64,000 bases of DNA from Sphingomonas sp. (GTDB lineage: Bacteria > Pseudomonadota > Alphaproteobacteria > Sphingomonadales > Sphingomonadaceae), in the NCBI RefSeq assembly GCF_030145815.1, contig NZ_JAIXHL010000002.1, forward strand, positions 1 to 64,000, written 5' to 3'. Under the pieces are notes generated by a model. It had not been told where the DNA came from. It did not search any database and saw only the letters and a list, made by a program, of their open reading frames with translations. A program made the position numbers and the translations under genes. This document shows positions 17,902 through 26,301 of the stretch, in pieces (the first letter of the stretch is position 1; each line of letters begins with the position of its first letter).

Positions 17902-19782
17902 ATGCGTATCCTGACCCTCGCAGCCCTGCTGCTCGCCTCCGCCGCCCCCGCGCTCGCCCACGCCCAGACTGCCAAGGTGGCGCCCGTCCTGACCACGCCC
18001 GAGGCGAAGGACGTGTGGACCTATGCCCGCCCGGCCGAGGCGCGGGTGACGCATGTCGACCTCGAGCTGAAGGTCGACTTCGACAGCAAGACGATCGGCG
18101 GCGTGGCCACGCTCGACGTGCTGGCGGCGAAGGGGGCGAAAGAGATCGTGCTCGACACGCTCGACCTCGAGATCGCGGTGGTCAGCGACGAACGCGGCGT
18201 GAAGCTGGCGCACAAGGTCGGGCCGAGCGATCCGCAGCTCGGCGCGCCGCTGACGATCGAACTGAACGGGGCGAAGCGCATCCGCATCGTCTATCGCTCA
18301 AAACCCGGTGCCCGCGCGCTGCAATGGCTGACCCCGGCGCAGACGCAGAGCAAGACCCTGCCCTTCCTGTTCAGCCAGGGGCAGGCGATCAACAACCGCA
18401 GCTGGATCCCGACGCAGGACAGCCCCGGCATTCGCCAGACCTGGGCCGCGACGGTGACGGTGCCCGAGGGCTTCGTGCCGGTGATGAGCGCGCAGATGAT
18501 CGACGGCGCGACCGGCACGCCCGCGCCGCAGGGACGCCGCACGTTCCGCTTCAAGATGGACAATCCGGTCCCGCCCTATCTGATCGCGATCGCGATCGGC
18601 GACCTCAAGTTCAAGGAAATCGGGCCGCGCAGTGGCGTATGGGCCGAGGCGGGGATGATCGACGCCGCTGTGTCGGAATTTGCCGATGTCGAGAAGATGA
18701 TCGACGCGGCGCAGGCACTCTACGGTCCCTATCGCTGGGGCCGCTACGACATGCTCGTCCTGCCGCCGTCCTTCCCCTATGGCGGGATGGAGAACCCCAA
18801 CCTCACCTTCTTCACCCCGACGATCATCACCGGCGACCGGTCGAACACCGATGTGCTGGCGCATGAGCTGGCGCATAGCTGGTCGGGCAATCTGGTCACC
18901 AACGCGACCTGGGCCGATGGCTGGTTGAACGAAGGGTTCACGACCTATTTCGAAAACCGGATCATGGAGGCGCTATACGGCAAGGAGCGCGCGGCGATCT
19001 ATTCCGACCTGGATTATGCCGGGATGCTCCGCGACGTGAAGAATGCCGGCGGCGATAGCGCGCCGTCCACGCGGCTGCATGGTGAGCCGGGCGACAGCGC
19101 GGGGCAACTGGATTATCTGAAGGGCAGCACCTTCCTGCGCACGATCGAATACGCGGTCGGGCGCAAGCGGTTCGATACCTATCTGCGCGGCTATTTCGAC
19201 CGCCACGCCTTCCAGCCGCAGACCAGCGCGGGATTCCTGGCGGATATCCGCACGCACCTGATCAAGGGCGACAAGGCGCTGGAGGCCAAGCTGCAGCTCG
19301 ACCGCTGGGTGTATCAGCCGGGTGTGCCGTCGAACGCGGTGCAGGTGAAGTCGGATACGCTGGCGAAGGTCGATGCGCAGCTGGCGGCGTTCAATGCGGG
19401 CGGGCCGGCATCGGCGATCGACACGGCGGGATGGCAGACCCAGCAGTGGCAGCGGTTGCTGGGTGGCCTGCCCCGCCAGCAGAGCGCGGCGCGGCTGGCC
19501 GAGCTGGACGCGGCGCTCAAGCTGACCGGATCGAAGAACGCCTATGTCCAGTCCGCATGGTTCGATCTGGCGATTGCCAACCGCTATGAACCGGTGACCC
19601 CGGCGCTGGAGGAGTATCTGACGCGCGTCGGCCGCAACCTGCTGGTCACGCCGCTCTATCGCGGGCTGAAGGCACAGGGCGATTGGGGGACGCCGATTGC
19701 CGAGCGCATCTTTGCGAAGGCCAAGCCGGGGTATCATCCCGTAACGGTCGGCGCAGTGAAGCGGATTTTGGAGGCGCGCTGA
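17902..19782 (+). CDS. M1 family zinc aminopeptidase, exported
   Basis: This 626-residue peptidase has a signal peptide (about 1-22) and resembles the leukotriene-A4-hydrolase/aminopeptidase B branch of family M1. The exopeptidase motif GGMEN is at 294-298. The zinc site HELAH is at 321-325, with the third ligand Glu344 in NEG, 18 residues later as the family requires. A helical C-terminal domain follows. All catalytic residues are intact, so an active periplasmic aminopeptidase is likely. The gene stands alone. Confidence 0.93.
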   Translation: MRILTLAALLLASAAPALAHAQTAKVAPVLTTPEAKDVWTYARPAEARVTHVDLELKVDFDSKTIGGVATLDVLAAKGAKEIVLDTLDLEIAVVSDERGVKLAHKVGPSDPQLGAPLTIELNGAKRIRIVYRSKPGARALQWLTPAQTQSKTLPFLFSQGQAINNRSWIPTQDSPGIRQTWAATVTVPEGFVPVMSAQMIDGATGTPAPQGRRTFRFKMDNPVPPYLIAIAIGDLKFKEIGPRSGVWAEAGMIDAAVSEFADVEKMIDAAQALYGPYRWGRYDMLVLPPSFPYGGMENPNLTFFTPTIITGDRSNTDVLAHELAHSWSGNLVTNATWADGWLNEGFTTYFENRIMEALYGKERAAIYSDLDYAGMLRDVKNAGGDSAPSTRLHGEPGDSAGQLDYLKGSTFLRTIEYAVGRKRFDTYLRGYFDRHAFQPQTSAGFLADIRTHLIKGDKALEAKLQLDRWVYQPGVPSNAVQVKSDTLAKVDAQLAAFNAGGPASAIDTAGWQTQQWQRLLGGLPRQQSAARLAELDAALKLTGSKNAYVQSAWFDLAIANRYEPVTPALEEYLTRVGRNLLVTPLYRGLKAQGDWGTPIAERIFAKAKPGYHPVTVGAVKRILEAR

Positions 19783-19805
19783 CCGAATCTTCACACTCCA
19801 CCCTG

Positions 19806-19818
19806 TAGAATTACGCAT
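19806..19818 (+). promoter_or_regulatory. TAGAATTACGCAT promoter-like element
   Basis: This 13-bp AT-rich element, 27 bp ahead of the GAF-EAL start, resembles elements ahead of the chemoreceptor gene (TATAATTACACAT, 50422-50434 minus) and the sigma-like gene (TGGAATTACGTAT, 59577-59589). It may be an extended -10 region. Confidence 0.35.
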
Positions 19819-19845
19819 GTGATGGTTCGACGGGGTGGAGGCGAG

Positions 19846-21105
19846 ATGACGGTGGACGGCGAAACGCTGGGCGCGACGGCGCTGCGCGAGATCATTTCCT
19901 CCGCGAGTAGCAATGGCAGTTCGGACGCGATTATCGCCCGCGCGTTGCAGGCGGTGCGCGCGCATCTGGGCCTGCAGGTCGCCTATGTTTCCGAATTCGT
20001 CGGGAATGATTCGGTGTTTCGCGTGGTGGACGCGCCGGGGCTGGAGCACCTCGCCAAGGCGGGCGATGTCCATTCGCTCGACGATGTCTATTGCCGCCAC
20101 ATCCTGGCCGGGCGGCTGCCCGAGCTGATCCCCGATACTGCCGCCGAACCGATTGCCGCTGGCATGCCGATCACGGCGGCGGTGCCGATCGGCGCGCATG
20201 TCAGCGTGCCGATCCGCCTGTCGGACGGGCGGACCTATGGCATGTTCTGCTGCCTTGGTCCCTTTGCGAGTCCCACGCTGAACCCGCGCGACCTGGGCAT
20301 GATGCGCGCCTTTGCCGACTTGGCCGCGTTCGAGATCGAGCGCGATCTGGGCAATCGTGAAGAAGCGGCCGCATCGCGCAGCGCGATCGAGCAGGTGATG
20401 GCCGAAGGGCTGATGGACATTCACTATCAGCCGATCTTCAGCCTCTCCCAAGGGCGGCCAGCGGGCTATGAAGCGCTGGCACGGATCACGGTCGAACCGT
20501 ATCGCTCGCCGGACAAATGGTTCACCCAGGCGGCGTTGGTCGGCATGGGCGAGGCGTTCGAGCTGTTCGCGATCGACCGCGCGCTGCAGGGGCTGTCGCA
20601 GCTTCCTGACCATGCCTATCTGTCGGTCAATGCCAGCCCCGCGACGGCGATGTCGTCCGATCTGCTCCCGATCCTGCGCCGGGCGCCGCTGGACCGCGTG
20701 GTGCTGGAAGTCACCGAGCATGACCGGGTTTCGGATGTGTGCACGCTGCTCGACCGGCTTGCGCCGCTGCGCGCCGATGGGCTCAAGATCGCGGTCGACG
20801 ACGCGGGGTCCGGCTATAGCGGGCTGCAACAGATCATCCAGATGCGCCCCGATCTGGTGAAGCTCGACCGCTTCCTGATCGAGGATATCCAGCATGATCC
20901 GGGCCGCCGCGCGCTGGCCGCCGGGCTCATGATGTTCGCTCGCGATACCGGCAGCCGGTTGATCGCCGAAGGGGTCGAGCGTGAGGATGAACTGGCGGTG
21001 CTGCGTGCGCTGGGGATCGACCTGATCCAGGGGTATCTGCTGGGGCGGCCGCAGCCATTGGCGGCGATCCGGGGTGCGGCGGCGGAGTTGCGGGCGGCGG
21101 GCTGA
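19846..21105 (+). CDS. GAF-EAL cyclic-di-GMP phosphodiesterase
   Basis: This 419-residue cytoplasmic protein has an N-terminal GAF sensor domain (about 10-165) and a C-terminal EAL domain (about 175-410) that should hydrolyse c-di-GMP to pGpG. Catalytic features are intact: EAL in YEALARI (about 209-211), the Asn of SVNASP, Glu of VLEVTEHD, the DD pair of AVDDAGSGYSG, Lys of VKLDRF, Glu of AEGVERE and QGYLLGRP. There is no GGDEF domain. The ATG at 19846 has GGAGG five bases upstream. By lowering c-di-GMP it would favour motility; the flagellar cluster lies 20 kb away. Confidence 0.93.
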   Translation: MTVDGETLGATALREIISSASSNGSSDAIIARALQAVRAHLGLQVAYVSEFVGNDSVFRVVDAPGLEHLAKAGDVHSLDDVYCRHILAGRLPELIPDTAAEPIAAGMPITAAVPIGAHVSVPIRLSDGRTYGMFCCLGPFASPTLNPRDLGMMRAFADLAAFEIERDLGNREEAAASRSAIEQVMAEGLMDIHYQPIFSLSQGRPAGYEALARITVEPYRSPDKWFTQAALVGMGEAFELFAIDRALQGLSQLPDHAYLSVNASPATAMSSDLLPILRRAPLDRVVLEVTEHDRVSDVCTLLDRLAPLRADGLKIAVDDAGSGYSGLQQIIQMRPDLVKLDRFLIEDIQHDPGRRALAAGLMMFARDTGSRLIAEGVEREDELAVLRALGIDLIQGYLLGRPQPLAAIRGAAAELRAAG

Positions 21106-21106
21106 A

Positions 21107-21235
21107 CAATCCTCCCCGGAACGGGGAGGTGGCAGCGCGCAGCGCTGACGGAGGGGGCCCGAGGCAACGGAATCCCTTGCCTCGGGCCCCCTCCACCAGC
21201 TTCGCTGGTCCCCCTCCCCGTTCCGGGGAGGATTG
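21107..21235. repeat. Cloverleaf-type inverted repeat, copy 2
   Basis: This 129-bp element begins right after the GAF-EAL stop codon. Perfect 23-bp outer arms (21107-21129, 21213-21235) enclose CAGCGC-GCA-GCGCTG (21133-21147), an 18-bp stem (21150-21167 with 21177-21194) and ACCAGC-TTC-GCTGGT. Relative to copy 1 at 12679 several stem bases differ on both sides, so that pairing is kept. Confidence 0.9.
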
Positions 21236-21256
21236 AGAATCGACGCACCCGTGCCG

Positions 21257-21421
21257 CTACAGGCTCCGCTTGCCCTTGGTTCGCCCGGTCAGGTGAAAGC
21301 CGAAACAGCGGTCGCAGCGATAGGGGCGCAGGGTGATGGTCGCTGCGAGTGCGACGGCCATTGCCTCACCCTCATCCGCGAACCTGCGCTTGCGCCGACA
21401 GACGCTCAGCCGCGTGCGCAT
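21257..21421 (-). CDS. Small CxxC protein of unknown function
   Basis: This 54-residue basic protein has a single CxxC in a conserved-looking C-terminus (LRPYRCDRCFGFHLTGRTKG). It resembles short sphingomonad proteins seen in many genomes and may bind zinc or nucleic acid. Start choice is uncertain: no strong ribosome site is visible at the ATG, and a TTG at 21442 is possible. Confidence 0.5.
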   Translation of the reverse strand: MRTRLSVCRRKRRFADEGEAMAVALAATITLRPYRCDRCFGFHLTGRTKGKRSL

Positions 21422-21422
21422 T

Positions 21423-21689
21423 CTATTGCAGGCACCCGCCAAAGGTCAGATGTGCCAGAACCTCACTGAGAAAAAGGGCAGGCAACAGGCCGATCAGCGA
21501 CAGCCCCGCGCCCGCAACGCGTTCAATGGGCGCGCGGAGGAGCACCAATGGCGTCGCGACCCCCGCGCCCAAAGCGAATAGCATGAGATAAACGGTAGGG
21601 TGAGGCGAGAGGAAGCCTAGCCAAGGCGCCAGCGTCATCGCGGCACCTGTCAAAGCCGCAACTAGCCATTTCCGGCGGGTATTGGTCAC
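21423..21689 (-). CDS. Small membrane protein of unknown function
   Basis: This 88-residue protein starts at a GTG that overlaps the DUF423 stop (4 bp). It has three probable membrane helices (about 9-28, 33-53 and 61-82) and a short basic N-terminus. No family is recognised. Its coupling to DUF423, itself a small membrane protein, suggests a shared role. Confidence 0.65.
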   Translation of the reverse strand: MTNTRRKWLVAALTGAAMTLAPWLGFLSPHPTVYLMLFALGAGVATPLVLLRAPIERVAGAGLSLIGLLPALFLSEVLAHLTFGGCLQ

Positions 21690-22027
21690 TGCCCGTTGCG
21701 ACCCAAAGCGTGCCATGCCAGCCACAGCCAGCCGATGATCAGCGCGGTGCCGCCGATCGGGGTGATCGCGCCGAGCCAGCGCGGGGCGCCGAATGCCATG
21801 GCGTAGAGCGTGAAGGCAAAGATCGCGGCCCCGGCGACGAACAGCCAGCCCGCGCTGCGTGCGCCCATCTGCACCGCGACCAGCGCGGCGACGACATGGA
21901 TCAGCTGATAGGTTGCGCCGGTGCGGAGCCACTCCGCCGCCTTGCCCTCCGCCCCATGCGCGCCGAATGCACCGGCGCCGACAGCAATCGCGCCGGACAG
22001 CGCGGCGAGGACGACCAGCGCGTTCAT
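21686..22027 (-). CDS. DUF423 family membrane protein
   Basis: This 113-residue protein has four membrane helices and the family's signature N-terminus (GAIAVGAGAFGAHGAEGK), then TGATYQLIHVVAAL and the C-terminal GWLWLAWHAL. DUF423 proteins (YgdD/YwdK type) are conserved inner-membrane proteins of unknown function. The ATG at 22027 overlaps the antiporter stop by 4 bp. Confidence 0.9.
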   Translation of the reverse strand: MNALVVLAALSGAIAVGAGAFGAHGAEGKAAEWLRTGATYQLIHVVAALVAVQMGARSAGWLFVAGAAIFAFTLYAMAFGAPRWLGAITPIGGTALIIGWLWLAWHALGRNGQ

Positions 22028-23844
22028 CCGCACTCGCTCCCGGTGGCAGGTTTCGGCTCCAGCGGATCGGGCGCGTCGCGCCGGCCGGGGCGCCAGTCGA
22101 GGTCGGGGTCGCCGATGATCGCCTCCCGCGCGGCGATCAGGCTGCCGGCTTCGTGCTGGATGCGCAGCCGTTCACGGTCGCGGCGGCGGTAGAGATCTTC
22201 GGTGCGCTCGATCTCCTCGATATCGACGCCGACCGCAGCCATCGCCTTGCGCGCCATGACGATTGCGGATTCGAGCACTTCGCGCACCACGCCGGCCGCC
22301 GGGGTGGCCTTGAGCTTGAGCAGTGCGCGGCGGTCATAGGCGCGCACGAAGATCGATGCCTGGGGGAAGGATTCGTGGACCGCCTCGACCAGCTCGGGCT
22401 CGATCTTATCGCCGTCGAGGCAGAACAGGATCAGCTGCGCCTCGGCCGCGCCCGCCTGACGCAGCATGTCGATGCGGGTGCCGTCGCCATAATAGACCTT
22501 CGCCCCGAACTGGCCGGCGATGTCGATCATCTCGATATCGGTGTCGATCAGCGTCACGCCAATGCCCTGCGCATTCAGCATCTGGCCGACCGTCTGGCCG
22601 AAGCGGCCATAGCCGACGATCAGCGCGTTCGATCCGTCCGACACCGGCCCTTCGCGCTCACCCTGAGCCTCGACCGCGTCGGCACGGAAGCGCTGGGTGA
22701 ACATCATCAGGAACGGGGTGGTGGCCATCGACAGGGTGACGACCGCGCTGAACACGCTGACCGCTTCGGGGGCGATCAGCAGGGCGTTTTGTGCCTGCGC
22801 GAACAGGACGAAGCCGAACTCGCCGCCCTGGCTGAGTAGCATGCCGAGGCCCAGCGCCTGCCGCCACGGCATGCGGAACGCCATGGCGAGGCCAGTGATG
22901 ACGATGGTCTTGGTCGCGATCAGCGCTGCGGCCATGCCGAGCACGAAGACCGGACGTTCGGCGATGGCGCTGAGGTCGAGCATCATGCCAACCGAGAGGA
23001 AGAACAGGCCAAGCAGGATCGAGCGGAAGGGTTCGATATCCGCCTCCAGCTCGTGCCGGTACGGGCTGTCGGCGAGCATCACGCCCGCGATGAATGCGCC
23101 GAGTGCGGTGGACAGGCCGATCGACTGCATCAGCGCGGCGGCACCGACGACGGTGAACAGGCCGGCGAACACGAACAATTCGCGCTCGCCCCAATTGCCG
23201 ATCAGCTTGAACAGCGGGCGGAGCAGGTAACGGCCGGCCAGCACCAGCCCGGTGATCGCAGCGACGGTGTAGATCGCGAGCAGCCAGCCCGGAGGCCCCT
23301 CCGCGTCCGCCGGATTGCGGCTGAGGATTGCGATAATCGTGATCAGGGGGACGATCGAGATGTCCTGGAATAACAGCGTGGAGAAGGCGCGTTCGCCGAA
23401 CGGAGTGCGCAGGCGGCCGGCGCTTTGCAGCATCGGGAGCACCTGCGCGGTCGAGGACAGAGCGAGCGGGAGGCCGAGCGCGAGTGCGGCGGAGAGCGAG
23501 AAATTCGCGCCGAAGCCGATCACGAGGCTGAGTGCGATGCCGCACAGCACGACCTGAAGCAGGCCGAAGCCGAAGATGTCGCGCTTCATCCGCCACAGCC
23601 GCGACGGGCTGAGTTCGAGGCCAACGAGGAACAGCAGCAGGGCGATGCCGAATTCGGCGATGCCCATCTTGCTCTCCGCGCCGCCGACCAGACCCAGGAC
23701 TTGCGGCCCGACCAGCGCGCCAGCGACGAGATAGCCCAGCGTGGCGCCCAGCCCCATGCGGCGGAAGATCAGGACGAACAGCAGCGCGAAGCCGAGCAGC
23801 GGGGCGCTTTCGGCGACGAAACTATGCGCGGCACCGTGATCCAT
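22024..23844 (-). CDS. CPA2 cation:proton antiporter, KefB/KefC-like
   Basis: This 606-residue protein has a 12- or 13-helix transport domain (about 10-390) with the CPA2 motifs GYLVAGALVGP, FLVGLELSPSRLW and LSSTAQVLPML, and the conserved FSTLLFQDISIVPLI. A cytoplasmic TrkA-N (RCK) domain follows (about 405-520), with the nucleotide-binding GYGRFGQTVGQML and a downstream Asp. Such proteins exchange K+ (or Na+) for protons and in KefB/C are gated by glutathione adducts. No KefF/KefG partner is adjacent. The gene is in an operon with a NifU-like gene upstream and DUF423 downstream. Confidence 0.93.
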   Translation of the reverse strand: MDHGAAHSFVAESAPLLGFALLFVLIFRRMGLGATLGYLVAGALVGPQVLGLVGGAESKMGIAEFGIALLLFLVGLELSPSRLWRMKRDIFGFGLLQVVLCGIALSLVIGFGANFSLSAALALGLPLALSSTAQVLPMLQSAGRLRTPFGERAFSTLLFQDISIVPLITIIAILSRNPADAEGPPGWLLAIYTVAAITGLVLAGRYLLRPLFKLIGNWGERELFVFAGLFTVVGAAALMQSIGLSTALGAFIAGVMLADSPYRHELEADIEPFRSILLGLFFLSVGMMLDLSAIAERPVFVLGMAAALIATKTIVITGLAMAFRMPWRQALGLGMLLSQGGEFGFVLFAQAQNALLIAPEAVSVFSAVVTLSMATTPFLMMFTQRFRADAVEAQGEREGPVSDGSNALIVGYGRFGQTVGQMLNAQGIGVTLIDTDIEMIDIAGQFGAKVYYGDGTRIDMLRQAGAAEAQLILFCLDGDKIEPELVEAVHESFPQASIFVRAYDRRALLKLKATPAAGVVREVLESAIVMARKAMAAVGVDIEEIERTEDLYRRRDRERLRIQHEAGSLIAAREAIIGDPDLDWRPGRRDAPDPLEPKPATGSECG

Positions 23845-24281
23845 CAGGCGGCCTTTTCGGTGCTGGCGTGCGCGGCGGCTTCGGCCACAGCCTCAAACGC
23901 GAGGCGGATCGAGGGATGGCGCGCGCTGTGCGGGAGTGCGGGGGTGAAGATGTCGAGGCCGGGCCAGTCGGGCGGCGTGTCGCCCTCCCCCGCCAGCCAG
24001 CGGGTCAGTGCGGCGCGGGTGGCGTCGAGTTCGGCGGGGGTGCGACCGATCGCGTGGGCGCCCATCAGTGATGCTGCGGCCTGTCCCAGCGCACAGGCAC
24101 GGACCTGCATGCCAAGCGCAGCGACGCGGCCCGATCCGTCGAGATCGACATCGACGGTCACGCGACTGCCGCACACGGGTGAGCGTTTCTCGACACTCGC
24201 CATCGGGTTGGGCAGGCGCTGATGATGCGGGATGCTGGCGGCGAGCCGCAGGATTTCGGTGTTATAGAGCGGAGCCGTCAT
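23844..24281 (-). CDS. NifU-like iron-sulfur scaffold domain protein
   Basis: This 145-residue protein is related to the NifU N-terminal/IscU fold. It has LPNPMASVEKRSPVCGSRVTVDVDLDG and ACALGQAAASLM, with two cysteines (about 37 and 63) at positions matching IscU cluster ligands; the third canonical cysteine is not obvious. It may be a cluster scaffold or a degenerate relative. Its stop overlaps the antiporter start (TGATG). The gene order cvpA-NifU-like-KefB seems to be one minus-strand operon. Confidence 0.82.
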   Translation of the reverse strand: MTAPLYNTEILRLAASIPHHQRLPNPMASVEKRSPVCGSRVTVDVDLDGSGRVAALGMQVRACALGQAAASLMGAHAIGRTPAELDATRAALTRWLAGEGDTPPDWPGLDIFTPALPHSARHPSIRLAFEAVAEAAAHASTEKAA

Positions 24282-24853
24282 GGCTCCGATGTAACCTGCT
24301 CCGACCCGTTCGCAAGCGCATCGGCGTCGGTTTCGTTGCCGAATACCGGTTCGCCGCGACGGCGGCGGTCGACAAATTCGGCGATGCTGGCGCTAGTCGC
24401 GTTGAGCAGCGGATAGGTACGGCCGGCGGTCATCCATTCGGGACGCTGGGCCGGGCCGCCGCTGACCGTATCGACCGCGAGTGCGACGACAAGGAAGGCG
24501 AGGCTGGCGAGGATCAGCCCCTTGATCGCGCCGAAGCCAAGGCCCAGCGCGCGGTCGACAGGACCGAGAAACCCCGAGCGGGTGCGCGACCCGATCGCAT
24601 TGGCGACGATCCGCCCGCCGAAATAGGCGATGCCGCCGAGCAGCGCGAAGGCAAGCACCGCCGCGCCCTGCACCGTTCCGACCGGTTCGGCCAGCGCGGC
24701 GGCGACGGGGGTATGGAGAAAGCGGATCGCAGCGACGACGAGCAGCCACGCCATCAACGACAGCACTTCGGTGACGAAGCCGCGCATCGCGCCGGTGATC
24801 GCCGCCGCGCCCACACCCAGTAGCACCAAGATGTCGATTGCCGTCAGTCCCAT
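24278..24853 (-). CDS. cvpA: CvpA family membrane protein
   Basis: This 191-residue protein has four membrane helices (starts TAIDILVLLGVGAAAITGAMRG, typical of CvpA) and a charged tail. CvpA was linked to colicin V production and, more recently, to envelope resistance to bile and similar stress. Its usual partner radA lies about 1.4 kb away on the same strand, but two opposite-strand genes lie between them here. The stop overlaps the NifU-like start by 4 bp. Confidence 0.9.
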   Translation of the reverse strand: MGLTAIDILVLLGVGAAAITGAMRGFVTEVLSLMAWLLVVAAIRFLHTPVAAALAEPVGTVQGAAVLAFALLGGIAYFGGRIVANAIGSRTRSGFLGPVDRALGLGFGAIKGLILASLAFLVVALAVDTVSGGPAQRPEWMTAGRTYPLLNATSASIAEFVDRRRRGEPVFGNETDADALANGSEQVTSEP

Positions 24854-24955
24854 CGCGCGCCTCCCCGCCCTGCCCGCCTCATAGCCGCGACGCGCGGCTT
24901 GTCGAAGCCCCGATTTGTGCGCATGGCCGCTTCGCACTGCCATCGGGAGCCCCGC

Positions 24956-25837
24956 ATGACTGCCCATCACCCGCTCCGTGGCGCTTCGCTCTTCATGTTC
25001 GGGCTGTTGCTGTTCGCGTGCCTCGACGTCACCGTCAAATATCTGGCGGCGCGGTACGACGTGCCGATGATCGTCGCGATCCGCTATGCGGGCAATCTGG
25101 TGCTGATGACCGCGCTGCTTGCGCCGCGCCGTGGTCCCGAGACGCTACGCACGCAGCGCACCGGATGGGTGATCGCGCGCGGGCTGGCGCTGTCGATCGG
25201 CTCGCTGTCGATCGGCCTTGCGCTGCAGCGGATGCCGGTGGCGGAGACCAGCGCGATCTTGTTCTTTGCCCCCGTCGTCGTGATCCTCGCGGCCGGGCCA
25301 CTGCTTGGCGAGAAGGTCGGCATGGCCGGGATCGGTGCGGCAGCGCTAGGCTTCATCGGCGTGCTGTTCATCGTCCGGCCCGGGGGCGGGCTCGATCCGG
25401 TCGGCGTGCTGCTCGCCGGGGTCGGGATGGTGACCACGAGCATCTACCAGCTGTTGTCGCGCAGCCTGGCGCGGACCGAGAGCACGATCGCGATGCTGTT
25501 CTACACCACGCTGACCGGGACGGTGATCTTTGGCGCGATGGCACCTTGGTTCATCCCGGATCGGATGCCCGGCGGGTTCGACCTGCTGCTGTTGCTCAGC
25601 CTGGGCGTCTATGGCGGTCTGGGCCATTTCCTGTTTACCGCGGCCTATCGCGATACGCCGGCATCGGTGCTGGCGTCGCTCAACTATCTGCAATTGCTGT
25701 TCGTGGCGCTGCTTGGCTGGCTGATCTTTGCGCATATCCCGGATCGCTGGAGCCTGACCGGCATGGCGATCATCGCGGCGTCGGGCATGCTCGCCGCATG
25801 GCGCACGCGGCGGCCGCCGGTGAAGCGGAGCGTGTGA
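24956..25837 (+). CDS. EamA-type DMT transporter
   Basis: This 293-residue protein has ten membrane helices in two EamA repeats (about 8-135 and 145-285), as in RhaT/YdcZ-type metabolite exporters or importers. The substrate cannot be told. The ATG at 24956 follows GGGAGC. It diverges from cvpA and is followed by the VanZ-like gene. Confidence 0.9.
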   Translation: MTAHHPLRGASLFMFGLLLFACLDVTVKYLAARYDVPMIVAIRYAGNLVLMTALLAPRRGPETLRTQRTGWVIARGLALSIGSLSIGLALQRMPVAETSAILFFAPVVVILAAGPLLGEKVGMAGIGAAALGFIGVLFIVRPGGGLDPVGVLLAGVGMVTTSIYQLLSRSLARTESTIAMLFYTTLTGTVIFGAMAPWFIPDRMPGGFDLLLLLSLGVYGGLGHFLFTAAYRDTPASVLASLNYLQLLFVALLGWLIFAHIPDRWSLTGMAIIAASGMLAAWRTRRPPVKRSV

Positions 25838-25887
25838 CGGGCAGATCGGCTTTGGATAACGGCGGCGCGCGCCCTATCTCAAGCCAC

Positions 25888-26301
25888 ATGACCCTGGTTC
25901 GTCGTTTCTTCGTGATCGCCTTTTGGGCGACGCTCATCTTCGCTTTCGTGATGGCCGTGTTGCCCAAGCCGCCGGCATTGCCCGGAGAGCCGGGGGACAA
26001 GGTGCAGCATATCATCGCGTTCGTCGTACTGACCGGACTGGCGCGGCTCGCCTATCCGCGTGCGCGGGCGCTGATCTTGCTGCTGGCCTTTGCGCTGTTC
26101 GGGGCGCTGATCGAGCTGACCCAGATGTTGCCCGCGCTGGGGCGGACGGCGGCGCTGGACGACTGGCTGGCCGATGTTGCCGCGACGATCGTCGTCCTGG
26201 CAGTGCTCGATCCCGCACGGCACTTGCTCGCGCGGCGGCGGAAGCGCTCAGCGCCCGAGCATATGGTCGACAAAGCCGGCGAGGTTGCGGAAGCCGGTTA
26301 G
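25888..26301 (+). CDS. VanZ-like family protein
   Basis: This 137-residue protein has four membrane helices and VanZ-like motifs (GDKVQHIIAFVVLTGLARLAYP, LFGALIELTQMLPALGRTAALDDWLADVAA). The name derives from teicoplanin resistance, but chromosomal relatives have no known role. Its last 54 bases overlap the 3' end of radA on the other strand. Confidence 0.85.
   Translation: MTLVRRFFVIAFWATLIFAFVMAVLPKPPALPGEPGDKVQHIIAFVVLTGLARLAYPRARALILLLAFALFGALIELTQMLPALGRTAALDDWLADVAATIVVLAVLDPARHLLARRRKRSAPEHMVDKAGEVAEAG

Noticed and set aside
18973-20895. 640-codon minus-strand open frame opposite the M1 peptidase and GAF-EAL genes
   Set aside because: Arg/His/Gln-rich with no domain, and both sense-strand genes have intact catalytic motifs.
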